NCBI GenBank assembly: GCA_910587135.1
Contig: CAJULF010000009.1
Span: 1-64,000, forward strand
Source: an uncultured Oscillospiraceae bacterium
GTDB taxonomy: Bacteria; Bacillota; Clostridia; Oscillospirales; Ruminococcaceae
Direction: 5' to 3'
DNA length: 64,000 bases
The notes beneath the pieces were generated by a model that was not told where the DNA came from, did no database searches, and saw nothing but the letters and a program-made list of their open reading frames with translations. This document shows positions 26,384 to 34,899 of the stretch, piece after piece. The position numbers and the translations under genes were made by a program. Numbering within the stretch: position 1 is the first letter of the stretch; each line of letters opens with the position of its first letter.

Positions 26384-26411
26384 GTATAAATTTTCCGAAA
26401 AAGTCAAAACT
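26384..26411 (+). promoter_or_regulatory. Weak sigma-F-like promoter before the spoIIQ-like gene
   Basis: GTATA (26384-26388), 14-bp spacer, GTCAAAACT (26403-26411). Sigma F promoters have GYATA, about 15 bp, then GGnnAnAnT. The match is partial; I list it because spoIIQ is a sigma F gene in relatives. Confidence 0.25.
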
Positions 26412-26532
26412 ACTTTCACAGCCCGAAATATGCAATACCAAATGATATTGCGGTTGGTTCTTGTTCGGGCAATCCATAAAAACGGCGCTTACAATAAAGA
26501 GCTATCGCCGAAAAAATGAAAGGAAAATGACT

Positions 26533-27327
26533 ATGAAAAATAATAGGTCAAAAAAATCACCTCTTGGCGGAAAAGGTCTGGTGATCGCTTCGGTTGTGGG
26601 AGTTGCGGCGGCAGCAGCGGCGGTGGTTTCCGCTTACAACGCCACCATGTCAAGGCTTGTTCCCACTAATACCAACCCTGTTTCCTCCAACACATGGATA
26701 TTCGAGCAGGACGAGAGCGATGAGAAGAAGCCTGACGAGCAGCCAAAATCCACCACTCCCGCATCGCCCGTCAATCTCGAAGTGACAGAAGAAGCCGCCC
26801 CCGTCGGCAGCAATATCACAGGTATACCAATTGACGAGGACGAACCCGCAATAGCTCCCGTTTATTCTGAAGAAGCGGGTGAAGCGCCCGTCGCGGAAGT
26901 AAACAAGCCAATCACCGCGGATATCGGTAATATCATGCCCGTGGACGGCGAGGTAGCCAATCCGTTCAGCAACGGAGAGCTTGTCAAATCCACCACTCTC
27001 GGTGTGTGGAAAACTCACGACGGCTGTGATATACGCTGCACGCTTGGCACAGATGTCAGGTCAATGTCGGAGGGAATGGTAAAGGAAATCACCGACGACC
27101 CTCTGTGGGGAGTTTATGTTGTGGTAGAGCAGTCCAACGGGCTTGAGGTACACTACTGCGGGCTTACCAAGGAGCTTAATGTGAAGGCGGGACAGCAGAT
27201 AAATCAAGGAGCGATTATCGGCAAAACAGGCGACACCTGTCAGATAGAAATATTGGAGGAACCGCACCTGCATCTCGGCGTAAAGCAGAACGGGGAATGG
27301 ATAGACCCCATGTCGGTCATAAGCTAA
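26533..27327 (+). CDS. spoIIQ: M23-family protein, SpoIIQ-like
   Basis: 264 residues: a short basic start, one transmembrane helix (about residues 17-40, GLVIASVVGVAAAAAAVVSA), an acidic/proline linker, and a C-terminal LytM/M23 peptidase domain (about 155-264). Both metal motifs are present: HDGCD (the HxxxD motif) and HLHLGV (HxH). Forespore SpoIIQ binds SpoIIIAH across the intermembrane space; clostridial forms keep both metal motifs, Bacillus forms do not. I choose ATG 26533, with AGG 9 nt upstream, over ATG 26527, which is too close. A wall M23 endopeptidase unrelated to sporulation is the alternative. Confidence 0.75.
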   Translation: MKNNRSKKSPLGGKGLVIASVVGVAAAAAAVVSAYNATMSRLVPTNTNPVSSNTWIFEQDESDEKKPDEQPKSTTPASPVNLEVTEEAAPVGSNITGIPIDEDEPAIAPVYSEEAGEAPVAEVNKPITADIGNIMPVDGEVANPFSNGELVKSTTLGVWKTHDGCDIRCTLGTDVRSMSEGMVKEITDDPLWGVYVVVEQSNGLEVHYCGLTKELNVKAGQQINQGAIIGKTGDTCQIEILEEPHLHLGVKQNGEWIDPMSVIS

Positions 27328-27344
27328 AAAATGAAGTCGGAAGA

Positions 27345-27370
27345 GAGCGCCCGTAATTTTACGGGCGCTC
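27345..27370. terminator. Hairpin after the spoIIQ-like gene
   Basis: 10-bp stem GAGCGCCCGT / ACGGGCGCTC with an AATTTT loop; no U-run follows, and family A repeat sequence begins immediately. Confidence 0.65.
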
Positions 27371-27371
27371 A

Positions 27372-27553
27372 GTCTGTAGAAAAAGCCTATTTGCCACGCA
27401 ATGTCGGCGCATTAAATTTCAAAAAGTCGTGCGTTTGCGAACGCAAACGCGCGCGGTTTCCGGCAGGCATGCGGAGTGCTGCGCAGCAGCACGGAGTATG
27501 ACTGCCGGAAATTTTGAAATTTTTTTAAATAATCCAATTGAGGTCAACACAGC
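27372..27553. repeat. Family A intergenic repeat
   Basis: Reverse orientation: TGTAGAAAAAGCCTATTTGCC, hairpin GCGTTTGCGAACGCAAACGC, stem CCGGCAGGCATGC / GTATGACTGCCGG, then TTTTTAAATAATCC and GGTCAAC at the end. Confidence 0.8.
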
Positions 27554-27614
27554 TTAAAAGCATAACAGCCGAGAGCAGCGCAAAAATCAATCAAACAAAG
27601 GCGCGCTCCTTTTG

Positions 27615-28127
27615 TTAATTTTTATTCGGAGGTGTCGGGGGAGTCGGCGGCTGAGGAGGAGCTTGTATGTTCCCCGCGGAACTGATATTCTTGCGCAGCA
27701 TCCGAAGACCGCTCAGGTCTTTAGCCATGAGCTCCTCTACCCTTGCCAGCATATTGTCCGCGTAGGAACTGGTGGTGGAGCGCACCGCATTGGAGTGCGC
27801 CTGCGCCTCGCTCATAAGCTCCGTTGCGCGCCGCTGCGCTTCCTTTACCAGGTCGTTCTGATCAAGAAGCTCGTTTCTGCGCATTTCGGCGCGTCGGATT
27901 ATATCCTCCGCCTCACGCTTTGCGTCGCTGATTATGCGGTTTTTATCCGCCACGACCTTTTTAGCCTGATTGATCTCCCCCGGGAGGGATAATCTCATCT
28001 GCTGAAGAATATCCTCTATCCCGTCGGCGTCTACCATACTCTTTTTGTTGAAAGGAACACGGGTCGCATTACCGACTATTTCCTCAATCAATCCTATAAG
28101 ATCTTCAATAGAATATGAATTATCCAT
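27615..28127 (-). CDS. Coiled-coil protein of unknown function next to coaD
   Basis: 170 residues: an N-terminal helical segment (about 1-45), then a continuous charged coiled coil (about 55-150) with EARRxAxxxVxxA-type heptads resembling ATP synthase b-subunit or DivIVA-like stalks, and a glycine/proline tail ending TPPTPPNKN. No enzymatic motif is visible. A small coiled-coil gene just after coaD is common in clostridia. It lies 2 bp after the coaD stop, on the same strand, with AAAGGAC before its ATG. I assign no function. Confidence 0.75.
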   Translation of the reverse strand: MDNSYSIEDLIGLIEEIVGNATRVPFNKKSMVDADGIEDILQQMRLSLPGEINQAKKVVADKNRIISDAKREAEDIIRRAEMRRNELLDQNDLVKEAQRRATELMSEAQAHSNAVRSTTSSYADNMLARVEELMAKDLSGLRMLRKNISSAGNIQAPPQPPTPPTPPNKN

Positions 28128-28128
28128 T

Positions 28129-28671
28129 TTATTGTCCTTTCCTTAAACTGCTGTCCGCTGCCGCCGCCTTACGCTTGGCTTCGGCAAAGTCGCTCGTCAG
28201 CTTGGAGCGTATCTGCTCATGAATACAGGCGGGAACGTAATTTTTCAAATCTCCGTCAAACATAGCCACCTGCTTAACCATGCTTGAGGAAACAAAGGTG
28301 GTGTTCAGGCTGGCAGGGATAAACACGGTCTCCGCGCGGTGGTTGAGGTCCTTGTTGGTGTGAGCCATCTGGAACTCGTACTCAAAATCCGAAGTAGCCC
28401 TCAGACCCTTTACTATAACATCAATGTCCTGCCTTATGTTGAAATAGTCCGCAAGCAGCCCGTCATAGCTGTCTATTTCGATATTGGGCATATCCGCCGT
28501 TACCTTTTTCAGAAAATCGCAGCGCTCGGGTATTGTAAAGCTGTATGATTTCAGCGGATTTATCAGCACCACCACAACCACCTTATCAAACATCTTCGCC
28601 GCGCGCTTTATTATGTCAAGATGTCCATTGGTAACGGGGTCGAAGCTTCCGGGGTAAATCGCGGTCTTCAT
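28129..28671 (-). CDS. coaD: Pantetheine-phosphate adenylyltransferase
   Basis: 180 residues; transfers AMP to 4'-phosphopantetheine in coenzyme A synthesis. The nucleotidyltransferase signature is intact: YPGSFDPVTNGHLDII with TxGH at residue 14-17, and LNTTFVSSSMVKQV (the SSS-VK motif) near 122. I start it at ATG 28671 because this gives the canonical N-terminus and overlaps the rsmD stop (ATGA), as expected for coupled genes. The longer reading frame upstream runs inside rsmD. Confidence 0.95.
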   Translation of the reverse strand: MKTAIYPGSFDPVTNGHLDIIKRAAKMFDKVVVVVLINPLKSYSFTIPERCDFLKKVTADMPNIEIDSYDGLLADYFNIRQDIDVIVKGLRATSDFEYEFQMAHTNKDLNHRAETVFIPASLNTTFVSSSMVKQVAMFDGDLKNYVPACIHEQIRSKLTSDFAEAKRKAAAADSSLRKGQ

Positions 28672-29231
28672 TCCGTATCGCTCCCTTCCTCCGCCGCGGG
28701 GCGGTAGATTGACACCGTAGTGCGGGAATGCCGCAGCTGCTTTGCCAGTCTGAACCTCCCCACGTTCTGGGGAAGTGCGCATTCCTTCTCATGCTCGCAT
28801 ATAATAACACCGTTTTCCGACATTTTTTCGGTCAGAACCGGCAGCGCCTTTTGAATAAGTTTATAGTTATACGGCGGATCCAGCACAGCGATATCAAACA
28901 CCGCGCCTGTTGATTTCAGAAAAGCCGAAAACGGCATATTTACAACCTTGGCCTCTCCCTCAAATCCCGTGGTTCTAAGATTATCCCTGACCGCTTTTAT
29001 CGACACTGCCGCGGAATCCACAAACCAGCACTCCGAAGCGCCGCGGCTGAGTGCTTCTATCCCGAGCTGCCCGCTGCCCGCGAAAAGGTCGAGCACCCGT
29101 CTTCCCTCTATCTCAAACTGTATCGCGCTGAAGATAGCTTCCTTGACGCTGTCCGCTGTGGGACGGACGACCTCCGTGCCCTCCACCGTCACCAGCTTTC
29201 TTCCCCGCGCCTTGCCCGTAATTACTCTCAT
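28668..29231 (-). CDS. rsmD: 16S rRNA (guanine966-N2)-methyltransferase
   Basis: 187 residues, an SAM-dependent methyltransferase. It begins with the family motif GKARGRKL; the SAM loop VLDLFAGSGQLGIEAL is near residue 44 and the catalytic DPPY motif in AVLDPPYNYKLI near residue 118. It overlaps coaD by 4 bp; the rsmD-coaD pair is widely conserved. The uvrC stop lies 16 bp upstream. Start ATG has AAGGGG before it. Confidence 0.95.
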   Translation of the reverse strand: MRVITGKARGRKLVTVEGTEVVRPTADSVKEAIFSAIQFEIEGRRVLDLFAGSGQLGIEALSRGASECWFVDSAAVSIKAVRDNLRTTGFEGEAKVVNMPFSAFLKSTGAVFDIAVLDPPYNYKLIQKALPVLTEKMSENGVIICEHEKECALPQNVGRFRLAKQLRHSRTTVSIYRPAAEEGSDTE

Positions 29232-29247
29232 ATTTTTCCCCTTAAAA

Positions 29248-31068
29248 TCAAAATCTCTCCTGTATAAAGCCGTAAAGCTCCTTTGCCTTTTCCTCGCTCA
29301 CCTTTGCGGCTGCGCGAAGCTCCTCAACCGTTGCCTGCTTCATTCCCTGCTTTGTCTTGAACGCTTTAAGCAGAGCCTGCGCCTTGGCGTTACCTATGCC
29401 GCTTATCTCGGTAAGCTCCAGCGTATAGGTCTTCTGCTTGTGCTTTACCCTCTGGAACGATATGGAATAGCGGTGCACCTCGTCCTGTATATTTGTCAGC
29501 AGATTGAACAGCCCCCGGTTGGCGCTCACCGATATTTCCCCGCCCGCCCTTGCTATGGCGCGGGTGCGGTGCTTGCTGTCCTTTACAAGCCCGAAAAGCG
29601 GGACGTCTATTTTAAGCTCGTCAAACACCTCAGACACCGCCGAAATGTGACCCTTTCCGCCATCGAGCAATATCAGGTCGGGCAGCGGAGCAAAGCTCTC
29701 GTCGCCGTCAAGATAACGCTGCATACGCCGCCGCAGCACCTCCTGCATGCACGCGTAGTCATTCTGCCCGACAACGGTCTTTATGTTGAAGCGCTTATAG
29801 GACGGCTTGAACGGTCTGCCGTTGCGGTAAACTATCATACCGCCCACCATTCCCGTATCTCCGAAATTCGATATGTCGTAGCTCTCGATTATATATGGTA
29901 TCTTTTCCAGTCCCAGAAGATTTTTCAAGTCCTCCAGCTTGCTTATCTCCTCGGCGGTGCGCCCCACCTTTAGCGCCAGATACTCCCCCGCGTTGCGCTT
30001 CGCGAGCGTGACCTGCGCCATTCCGTCACCGCGGTGAGGTATCACGAATTTCACCGCGTGCCCCGCCTTTTCCCGCAGAAGCTGAGTAATAAGCTCCATG
30101 TCCTCAAATTCCTCATCGACGTATATCTCCTTGGGGATATCCTCACGCTCGGAGTAATAGTTCAGCAGGAAATCCCGCCGCATTGCGGGAGGGTCGTACT
30201 CGTCGTCGATAAAGAAATTCTCCTTATCCACCAGCCTGCCGCCGACATACTTTATCACCGCGAAGCTCGCCATACCGACATTCTGCGCCACTCCCACGAT
30301 ATCGTACTCCTGCTTGTAATCAAGTATCTTCTGGGACTGGGCAAGCCGCGTTATCGCCGCTATCCTGTCGCGCAGCCGCGCAGCCTTTTCAAACTCGAGA
30401 TTCTCCGCCGCCCGCTCCATCTCCTCGGTAAGCATATCCACCGAGGTTCTGCTGCCGTTTTTCAGATAATCCAGAGCCTCGTCTATTATCTTTTTGTATT
30501 CCTCCGAGCTTATTTTGCCGCGGCACACTCCCATACACTTTTTTATGTGATGGTTAAGGCAGGGGCGCTCCTTTCCGAAAGCGGAGGGAAAGCTCTTTTT
30601 ACAGGTAGGCAGCATATAGATCGTGTTTGCCTCCTCCACCGCCTGCTTTACCGTGTACCCGCTTGTGTAGGGTCCGATATAGTCCGCGTTTTCATCGTTG
30701 GTGTTGAGCGAATAGGTAATGCGCGGATAAGGCTCACGTGATATTTTGATATAGTTATAGCCCTTGTCGTCTTTCAGCAGAATATTGTACTTGGGCTGAT
30801 GCAGTTTTATAAGGCTGCACTCCAGAACAAGAGCGTCAAGCTCGGTCTTGGTGCAGATAAAGTCAAAATCATATATATTATCCACCAGTCTGAGCGTTTT
30901 TGCGTTATGCTGGGAATTATTGTGGAAATAGGTTGTAACGCGGTTTTTCAGCGCTTTCGCCTTACCCACATATATTATAAGCCCGCTTTTGTTCTTCATC
31001 AGATATACGCCCGGCGAAAGCGGCAGACGATTTGATTTATCCCTCAGATACGGAAGCCGATCATTCAT
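29248..31068 (-). CDS. uvrC: UvrABC system protein C
   Basis: 606 residues, the endonuclease subunit of nucleotide excision repair. GIY-YIG nuclease at the N-terminus (PGVYLMKNKSGLIIYVGKAK), a UVR motif near residue 200-235 (VDMLTEEMERAAENLEFEKA), an RNase H-like second nuclease core (DLILLDGGKGHISAV near 460) and a C-terminal helix-hairpin-helix (ELTEISGIGNAKAQALLKAF). I start it at ATG 31068, with AGAGG before it; the frame extends 41 codons upstream through family B repeat DNA, which is not homologous to UvrC. Confidence 0.96.
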   Translation of the reverse strand: MNDRLPYLRDKSNRLPLSPGVYLMKNKSGLIIYVGKAKALKNRVTTYFHNNSQHNAKTLRLVDNIYDFDFICTKTELDALVLECSLIKLHQPKYNILLKDDKGYNYIKISREPYPRITYSLNTNDENADYIGPYTSGYTVKQAVEEANTIYMLPTCKKSFPSAFGKERPCLNHHIKKCMGVCRGKISSEEYKKIIDEALDYLKNGSRTSVDMLTEEMERAAENLEFEKAARLRDRIAAITRLAQSQKILDYKQEYDIVGVAQNVGMASFAVIKYVGGRLVDKENFFIDDEYDPPAMRRDFLLNYYSEREDIPKEIYVDEEFEDMELITQLLREKAGHAVKFVIPHRGDGMAQVTLAKRNAGEYLALKVGRTAEEISKLEDLKNLLGLEKIPYIIESYDISNFGDTGMVGGMIVYRNGRPFKPSYKRFNIKTVVGQNDYACMQEVLRRRMQRYLDGDESFAPLPDLILLDGGKGHISAVSEVFDELKIDVPLFGLVKDSKHRTRAIARAGGEISVSANRGLFNLLTNIQDEVHRYSISFQRVKHKQKTYTLELTEISGIGNAKAQALLKAFKTKQGMKQATVEELRAAAKVSEEKAKELYGFIQERF

Positions 31069-31079
31069 AAAAACCTCTA

Positions 31080-31465
31080 TTAAAAAGAATTTTCCGCACC
31101 GCTGCGAGCGCCGCTTCGCGGCGTTCGCGCTATCTCGCCGTGAAAGCTCCGTTCCGCGGAGTTTTGCGCAAAAAGCAACATAATGCCACAAGCAATCACG
31201 CGACGGCTGCGCAAAACCATGCTACACTCCTCTTTCACGGCGGATTGCGGAAAATTCATGCGTGGGCGGTCAGCTGATGTATGCTTTCAGCGCCTTTGAC
31301 TGCTCAACCTTTGTGCGGCTCTTGGCTGTTATGCTTTTAATGCATATGAACTTAAGCTGATTTTTGAAAGAATTTTCCGCATTGTTTAAATTTGAGTTTT
31401 CCGCACCGCTGCACGGTTTTCACAAAGACTTGCGGAAAATTCAGGCGCGGGCAGTCAGTTATTGT
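31080..31465. repeat. Family B intergenic repeat, copy 2 plus partial copy
   Basis: TTTTCCGCACCGCTGCG, then a GC-rich inverted core with GCGCTATCTCGCC, then GCGGAAAATTCATGCGTGGG (around 31250-31270) and CTTTCAGCGCCTTTGACTGC. A partial copy follows at about 31370-31465. There is no gene between 31069 and 31675. Confidence 0.55.
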
Positions 31466-31547
31466 CATTCATCTATTCCTTTATATTGTACCATTTTTTT
31501 CAACAAATTACAAGTCCCTTACGCTATTTTTTTACCGGGCAGCGCTC

Positions 31548-31576
31548 TTGACAATTTAATGCAATCGGACTATAAT
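31548..31576 (+). promoter_or_regulatory. Perfect consensus promoter of the PHP/two-component operon
   Basis: TTGACA (31548-31553), 17-bp spacer, TATAAT (31571-31576), with a 100-nt leader before the PHP gene. Confidence 0.85.
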
Positions 31577-31675
31577 ATAAATAATGATTTTTAGGCGGGT
31601 CGGTGTGATAATCAAAAGCCTACCGCCGGCTGATAGCTTATTTCCGATTTCTATAAAAGGCGGTTTTTAAAGGCA

Positions 31676-32368
31676 ATGTATAAGTATGAAACTCATCTGC
31701 ACACAAAAGAGGGGAGCGCCTGCTCAACTGCGCCCGCGGTGGAAATGGCGCTTGCTCACAAAAAATTGGGCTACGACGGCATCTTTGTCACCAATCACTT
31801 TTTCAACGGCAACACCTCCGTGCCGCGGGAACTGCCCTGGAATGAGCGCGTAGAGCTTTTTTGCGTTGGCTATGAGCAGGCGAAAGCGGTCGGGGACGAA
31901 ATAGGTATCAAGGTGTTTTTCGGGCTGGAATTCTGCGTATATCAGGCTGATTTCCTCATCTACAACATGGATAAGCAATGGCTGCTGGATAACGAGCAGC
32001 TTCTGATGTACTCCGATGAGCGGGAGCTTTTCCACACCATACGGCGGCTGGGCGGATTTATAGTTCACGCCCACCCTTTCCGCAGCGCCTCCTATATCCA
32101 TCACATCAGCCTGTACCCCGAGGATATTGACGCGGTCGAGACAATCAACGCGAGCCACAATCCAAACTCGCTTTACAACCAGCGCGCGGAGCTTTACGCG
32201 GATATGTACGGTCTGCCGAAAACAGGAGGCTCGGACTCCCACCATCTCGACAAGCTCTTTGGCGGCGGGATACTCGTTCCCGAGCCGATAAATGCTCCCG
32301 CCGACTACTTAAGGCAGATAAAGAACGGAACCGTCGTTCCTCTGGAAAGACGCGAAGATTTGATATAG
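31676..32368 (+). CDS. PHP-domain metal-dependent phosphoesterase
   Basis: 230 residues, the catalytic PHP fold also found in polymerase C and HisK. Metal ligands appear in ETHLHTKEGS (residue 5-14), VTNHFFNGN near 39, FFGLEFCVYQ near 82, GFIVHAHPFRSAS near 124 and TGGSDSHH near 183. The substrate is unknown. It leads a three-gene run with the response regulator 20 bp downstream. Because the promoter is in front of this gene, its product may be linked with whatever the two-component system senses. Confidence 0.85.
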   Translation: MYKYETHLHTKEGSACSTAPAVEMALAHKKLGYDGIFVTNHFFNGNTSVPRELPWNERVELFCVGYEQAKAVGDEIGIKVFFGLEFCVYQADFLIYNMDKQWLLDNEQLLMYSDERELFHTIRRLGGFIVHAHPFRSASYIHHISLYPEDIDAVETINASHNPNSLYNQRAELYADMYGLPKTGGSDSHHLDKLFGGGILVPEPINAPADYLRQIKNGTVVPLERREDLI

Positions 32369-32387
32369 TAAACAGCGAGGGGTGCAG

Positions 32388-33083
32388 ATGTTCAATATTC
32401 TTGTGGTGGACGACTACACACATATACGGCGGCTTTACGAATACACTCTTGAAAAAAACGGATATGTTCCGTTTACCGCCGCCAACGGAAAAGAAGCGCT
32501 GAAGTTGATGGAATCCACGCATATCGACCTTATCGTCCTGGATGTGATGATGCCCGAAATGGACGGATATGATTTTTTAAAGACTATCCGCGACAGCGGC
32601 AGCGAAATACCGGTGCTTATAATTACCGCCAAGGACAGCGCCGAGGATCTGCGCAAGGCGTTTATGCTCGGCACTGACGACTTTATGGTAAAGCCCGTGG
32701 ACGAGATAGAAATGCTGCTGAGGATAAAGGCACTGCTGAGAAGGGCAAAAATAGGCGAGGAGCAGCGGCTCACCGTCGGCGGCACGGAGCTTCTGTACGA
32801 TTCCTTTACGGTCAAAAGGAACGGAGAAGAGATAACCCTGCCCAAAAAGGAATTCCAGATACTTTTCAAGCTGCTGTCCTTTCCGAACAAAACGTTTACG
32901 CGGGCGGCTCTTATGGAGGAATTCTGGAGCATGGACAGCGAAAGCGAGGCGCGCACGGTAGACGTTCACATAAACCGTTTAAGAGATCGGCTGTGCGGCT
33001 GCGACGACTTTGAGATAGTGACTGTCAGAGGGCTGGGCTACAAAGCGGTGCGGCGGGACGAGCGGGAGGAAAAGGATTGTTGA
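32388..33083 (+). CDS. OmpR/PhoB-family response regulator
   Basis: About 231 residues: receiver domain (1-118) with the DD pair in VVDDYTHIRRL, the phospho-acceptor Asp near residue 50 in LIVLDVMMPEMDG and the Lys near 101 (MVKPVDE), then a winged-helix DNA-binding domain (about 130-225, TRAALMEEFWSMDSE). I start at ATG 32388 with GAGGGG before it rather than at GTG 32382. The stop overlaps the kinase start. Target sites are unknown; the phased repeats at 15590-15670 have the spacing this class prefers, which is only a possibility. Confidence 0.93.
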   Translation: MFNILVVDDYTHIRRLYEYTLEKNGYVPFTAANGKEALKLMESTHIDLIVLDVMMPEMDGYDFLKTIRDSGSEIPVLIITAKDSAEDLRKAFMLGTDDFMVKPVDEIEMLLRIKALLRRAKIGEEQRLTVGGTELLYDSFTVKRNGEEITLPKKEFQILFKLLSFPNKTFTRAALMEEFWSMDSESEARTVDVHINRLRDRLCGCDDFEIVTVRGLGYKAVRRDEREEKDC

Positions 33084-34120
33084 ATTTTTTTAAAAGAAAA
33101 AAGACAAAACACCGCCTTGGCTTAAAGCTCTCACTGCTGATGCTGATAATTATATCGGCGGCGGACGTGCTGACCTTTTCCGCCGCCATAACCATAGGCA
33201 TGGTAACGGGCGGCACAAACAGCACTACGGATGTCATTGCCTCGGTGGTGTCCAGCATAATTATTGGGTTTCTGCTTTCCTTTATAATAGGCGGGATAAT
33301 CCTCAAACCACTTTCGGAGCTGATAGAAGCCACAAAGCGTGTTTCGGAGGGGGACTACACCGCGCGGGTGGAGATGGGCTGGAGCGAACGCCACACCATC
33401 AAGGAGCTTTCCGCGCTTATACGCCGGTTCAACGAGATGGCAAAGGAACTGCGCAACACCGAGCTTTTCCGCAAGGATTTCATTTCCTCTTTTTCGCATG
33501 AGTTCAAGACCCCTCTTGCTTCGATACGCGGCTTCGCACGGCAGCTTTATGAGGGAGGACTTACGCCCGAACAGCAGCGGGAATTTTCCAAAATAATCCT
33601 CGACGAAACGGAATACCTTTCGGCGCTGTCTGCCAACACCCTGCTGCTCACCAGTCTTGAAAACCGCGATATCGTTTCCGAAAAAAAGCGCTTTTCTCTG
33701 GACGAGCAGCTCCGCAGCTGCATGATAAGGCTTGAACCGCAGTGGTCGGAAAAGAATATCGAAATAGATATGGAGCATATGGAGGATATTTCTTTCTATT
33801 GGAACGAGCAGCTTCTTGCGCACGTCTGGAATAATCTGTTTGACAACGCCGTAAAATTTACCGATGAAGGCGGATGTATAAAGGTGTCCTGCACCCGCGA
33901 GAGCGGCAGCATTATTGTAAAGGTATCGGATAACGGATGCGGGATATCCCCCGAGGCGCTTCCGCATATTTTTGACAAGTTTTATCAGGAGGACAGCTCG
34001 CACGCCACCAAAGGAAACGGTCTGGGGCTGGCGCTGGTCAAAAGAATAATCGAGCTGTGCGGCGGAACTATATTTGCCGAAAGCAGCGGGCAGGGAACTG
34101 TATTTACGGTCAGACTGTAA
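33077..34120 (+). CDS. Sensor histidine kinase
   Basis: 347 residues: two transmembrane helices (about 20-45 and 62-82) enclosing a very short outside loop, a HAMP segment, then the kinase core: H-box SSFSHEFKTPLASIRGFA (His near residue 141), N-box NNLFDNAVKFTDE, G1 DNGCGISP and G2 GNGLGLALVKRI. The near absence of an extracellular sensor domain suggests intramembrane sensing, as in BceS/VanS-like short kinases. Start is a TTG (33077 or 33080) overlapping the regulator stop, with GGAGGAAAAGG before it. Confidence 0.92.
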   Translation: MLNFFKRKKTKHRLGLKLSLLMLIIISAADVLTFSAAITIGMVTGGTNSTTDVIASVVSSIIIGFLLSFIIGGIILKPLSELIEATKRVSEGDYTARVEMGWSERHTIKELSALIRRFNEMAKELRNTELFRKDFISSFSHEFKTPLASIRGFARQLYEGGLTPEQQREFSKIILDETEYLSALSANTLLLTSLENRDIVSEKKRFSLDEQLRSCMIRLEPQWSEKNIEIDMEHMEDISFYWNEQLLAHVWNNLFDNAVKFTDEGGCIKVSCTRESGSIIVKVSDNGCGISPEALPHIFDKFYQEDSSHATKGNGLGLALVKRIIELCGGTIFAESSGQGTVFTVRL

Positions 34121-34291
34121 CATGGAAAAACGTCGGGCTTTGGCGGCAGAAATCTGTTATGTATATTGTGCCTTTATTGATTATTATAGATTTATGAGGT
34201 GTCTTGGATCAAAGCGGAAGCCCTTGGTGAATACGTGAGCCGCTTGCAAGAAGAACAGCAAAATAAGATACCCTTATCAACACACATATTA

Positions 34292-34682
34292 TCAGCTTGT
34301 AGAAAAAGCCTATTTGCCACGCAATGTCGTCGCATTAAATTTCAAACCGTGCGTATTTGCCGTACGGCAAATGCGCACGGTTTCCGATAGGCATGCGAAG
34401 CACAATGTAGCGTCAGTGGAGTGAAGCGGAGTATGACTATCGGAAATTTTGAATTTTTTTTAATAATCAGCTTTAGGTCAACCCTTATATATAGTTTGTA
34501 GTTTAAAAAAGCCTATCTGCCACGCAATATCGTTGCATTAAATTTCAAAAAGTTCGTATTTGCCGTACGGCAAATGCGCACGGTTTTAGATAGGCATGCG
34601 AAGCGCAACGTAGCGTCAGCGGAGTATGACTATCGGAAATTTTGAAATTTTTTAATAATCAGCTTTAGGTCACCCTTTATTA
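34292..34682. repeat. Family A intergenic repeats, two tandem copies
   Basis: Copies at about 34292-34500 and 34501-34682, both in the orientation AAAAAGCCTAT...TGCCACGCAAT...TTTCCGATAGGCATGCG...GTATGACTATCGGAAATTTT. The stem is CCGATAGGC / ACTATCGG. Both have hairpin TTTGCCGTACGGCAAA and end GCTTTAGGTCA. The nearby short reading frames are chance. Confidence 0.85.
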
Positions 34683-34799
34683 CATACAGAGTGATATTAT
34701 GTCTGTAATTGTCGTTTGAAAATGTCAATACTGTAAAATGCACAAAAATTTTGCACAAAATTTGTTTAAATCCGCATGAGGTTTTTTGTGCGGTTTGAC

Positions 34800-34828
34800 T
34801 TGAAAAATTAACTTGTGTGTGTTATAAT
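34800..34828 (+). promoter_or_regulatory. Sigma-A-type promoter of the 499-residue membrane protein gene
   Basis: TTGAAA (34800-34805), 17-bp spacer, TATAAT (34823-34828), with a leader of about 65 nt. Confidence 0.75.
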
Positions 34829-34899
34829 TTATATGTAGTATATTATGCCGTTTTGGCGGATATCTAACGTCGGACGGCAAGGAATTAGGAGGACTGTAT

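Noticed and set aside
34199..34390. Short open frames over the 34.3-34.6 kb region
   Set aside because: They run through the family A repeats with no ribosome site and no similarity between copies at the protein level.
34795..34828. TTGACT at 34795 as the -35 box for the 499-residue protein gene
   Set aside because: It would give a 22-bp spacer to TATAAT; TTGAAA at 34800 gives 17 bp and is preferred.
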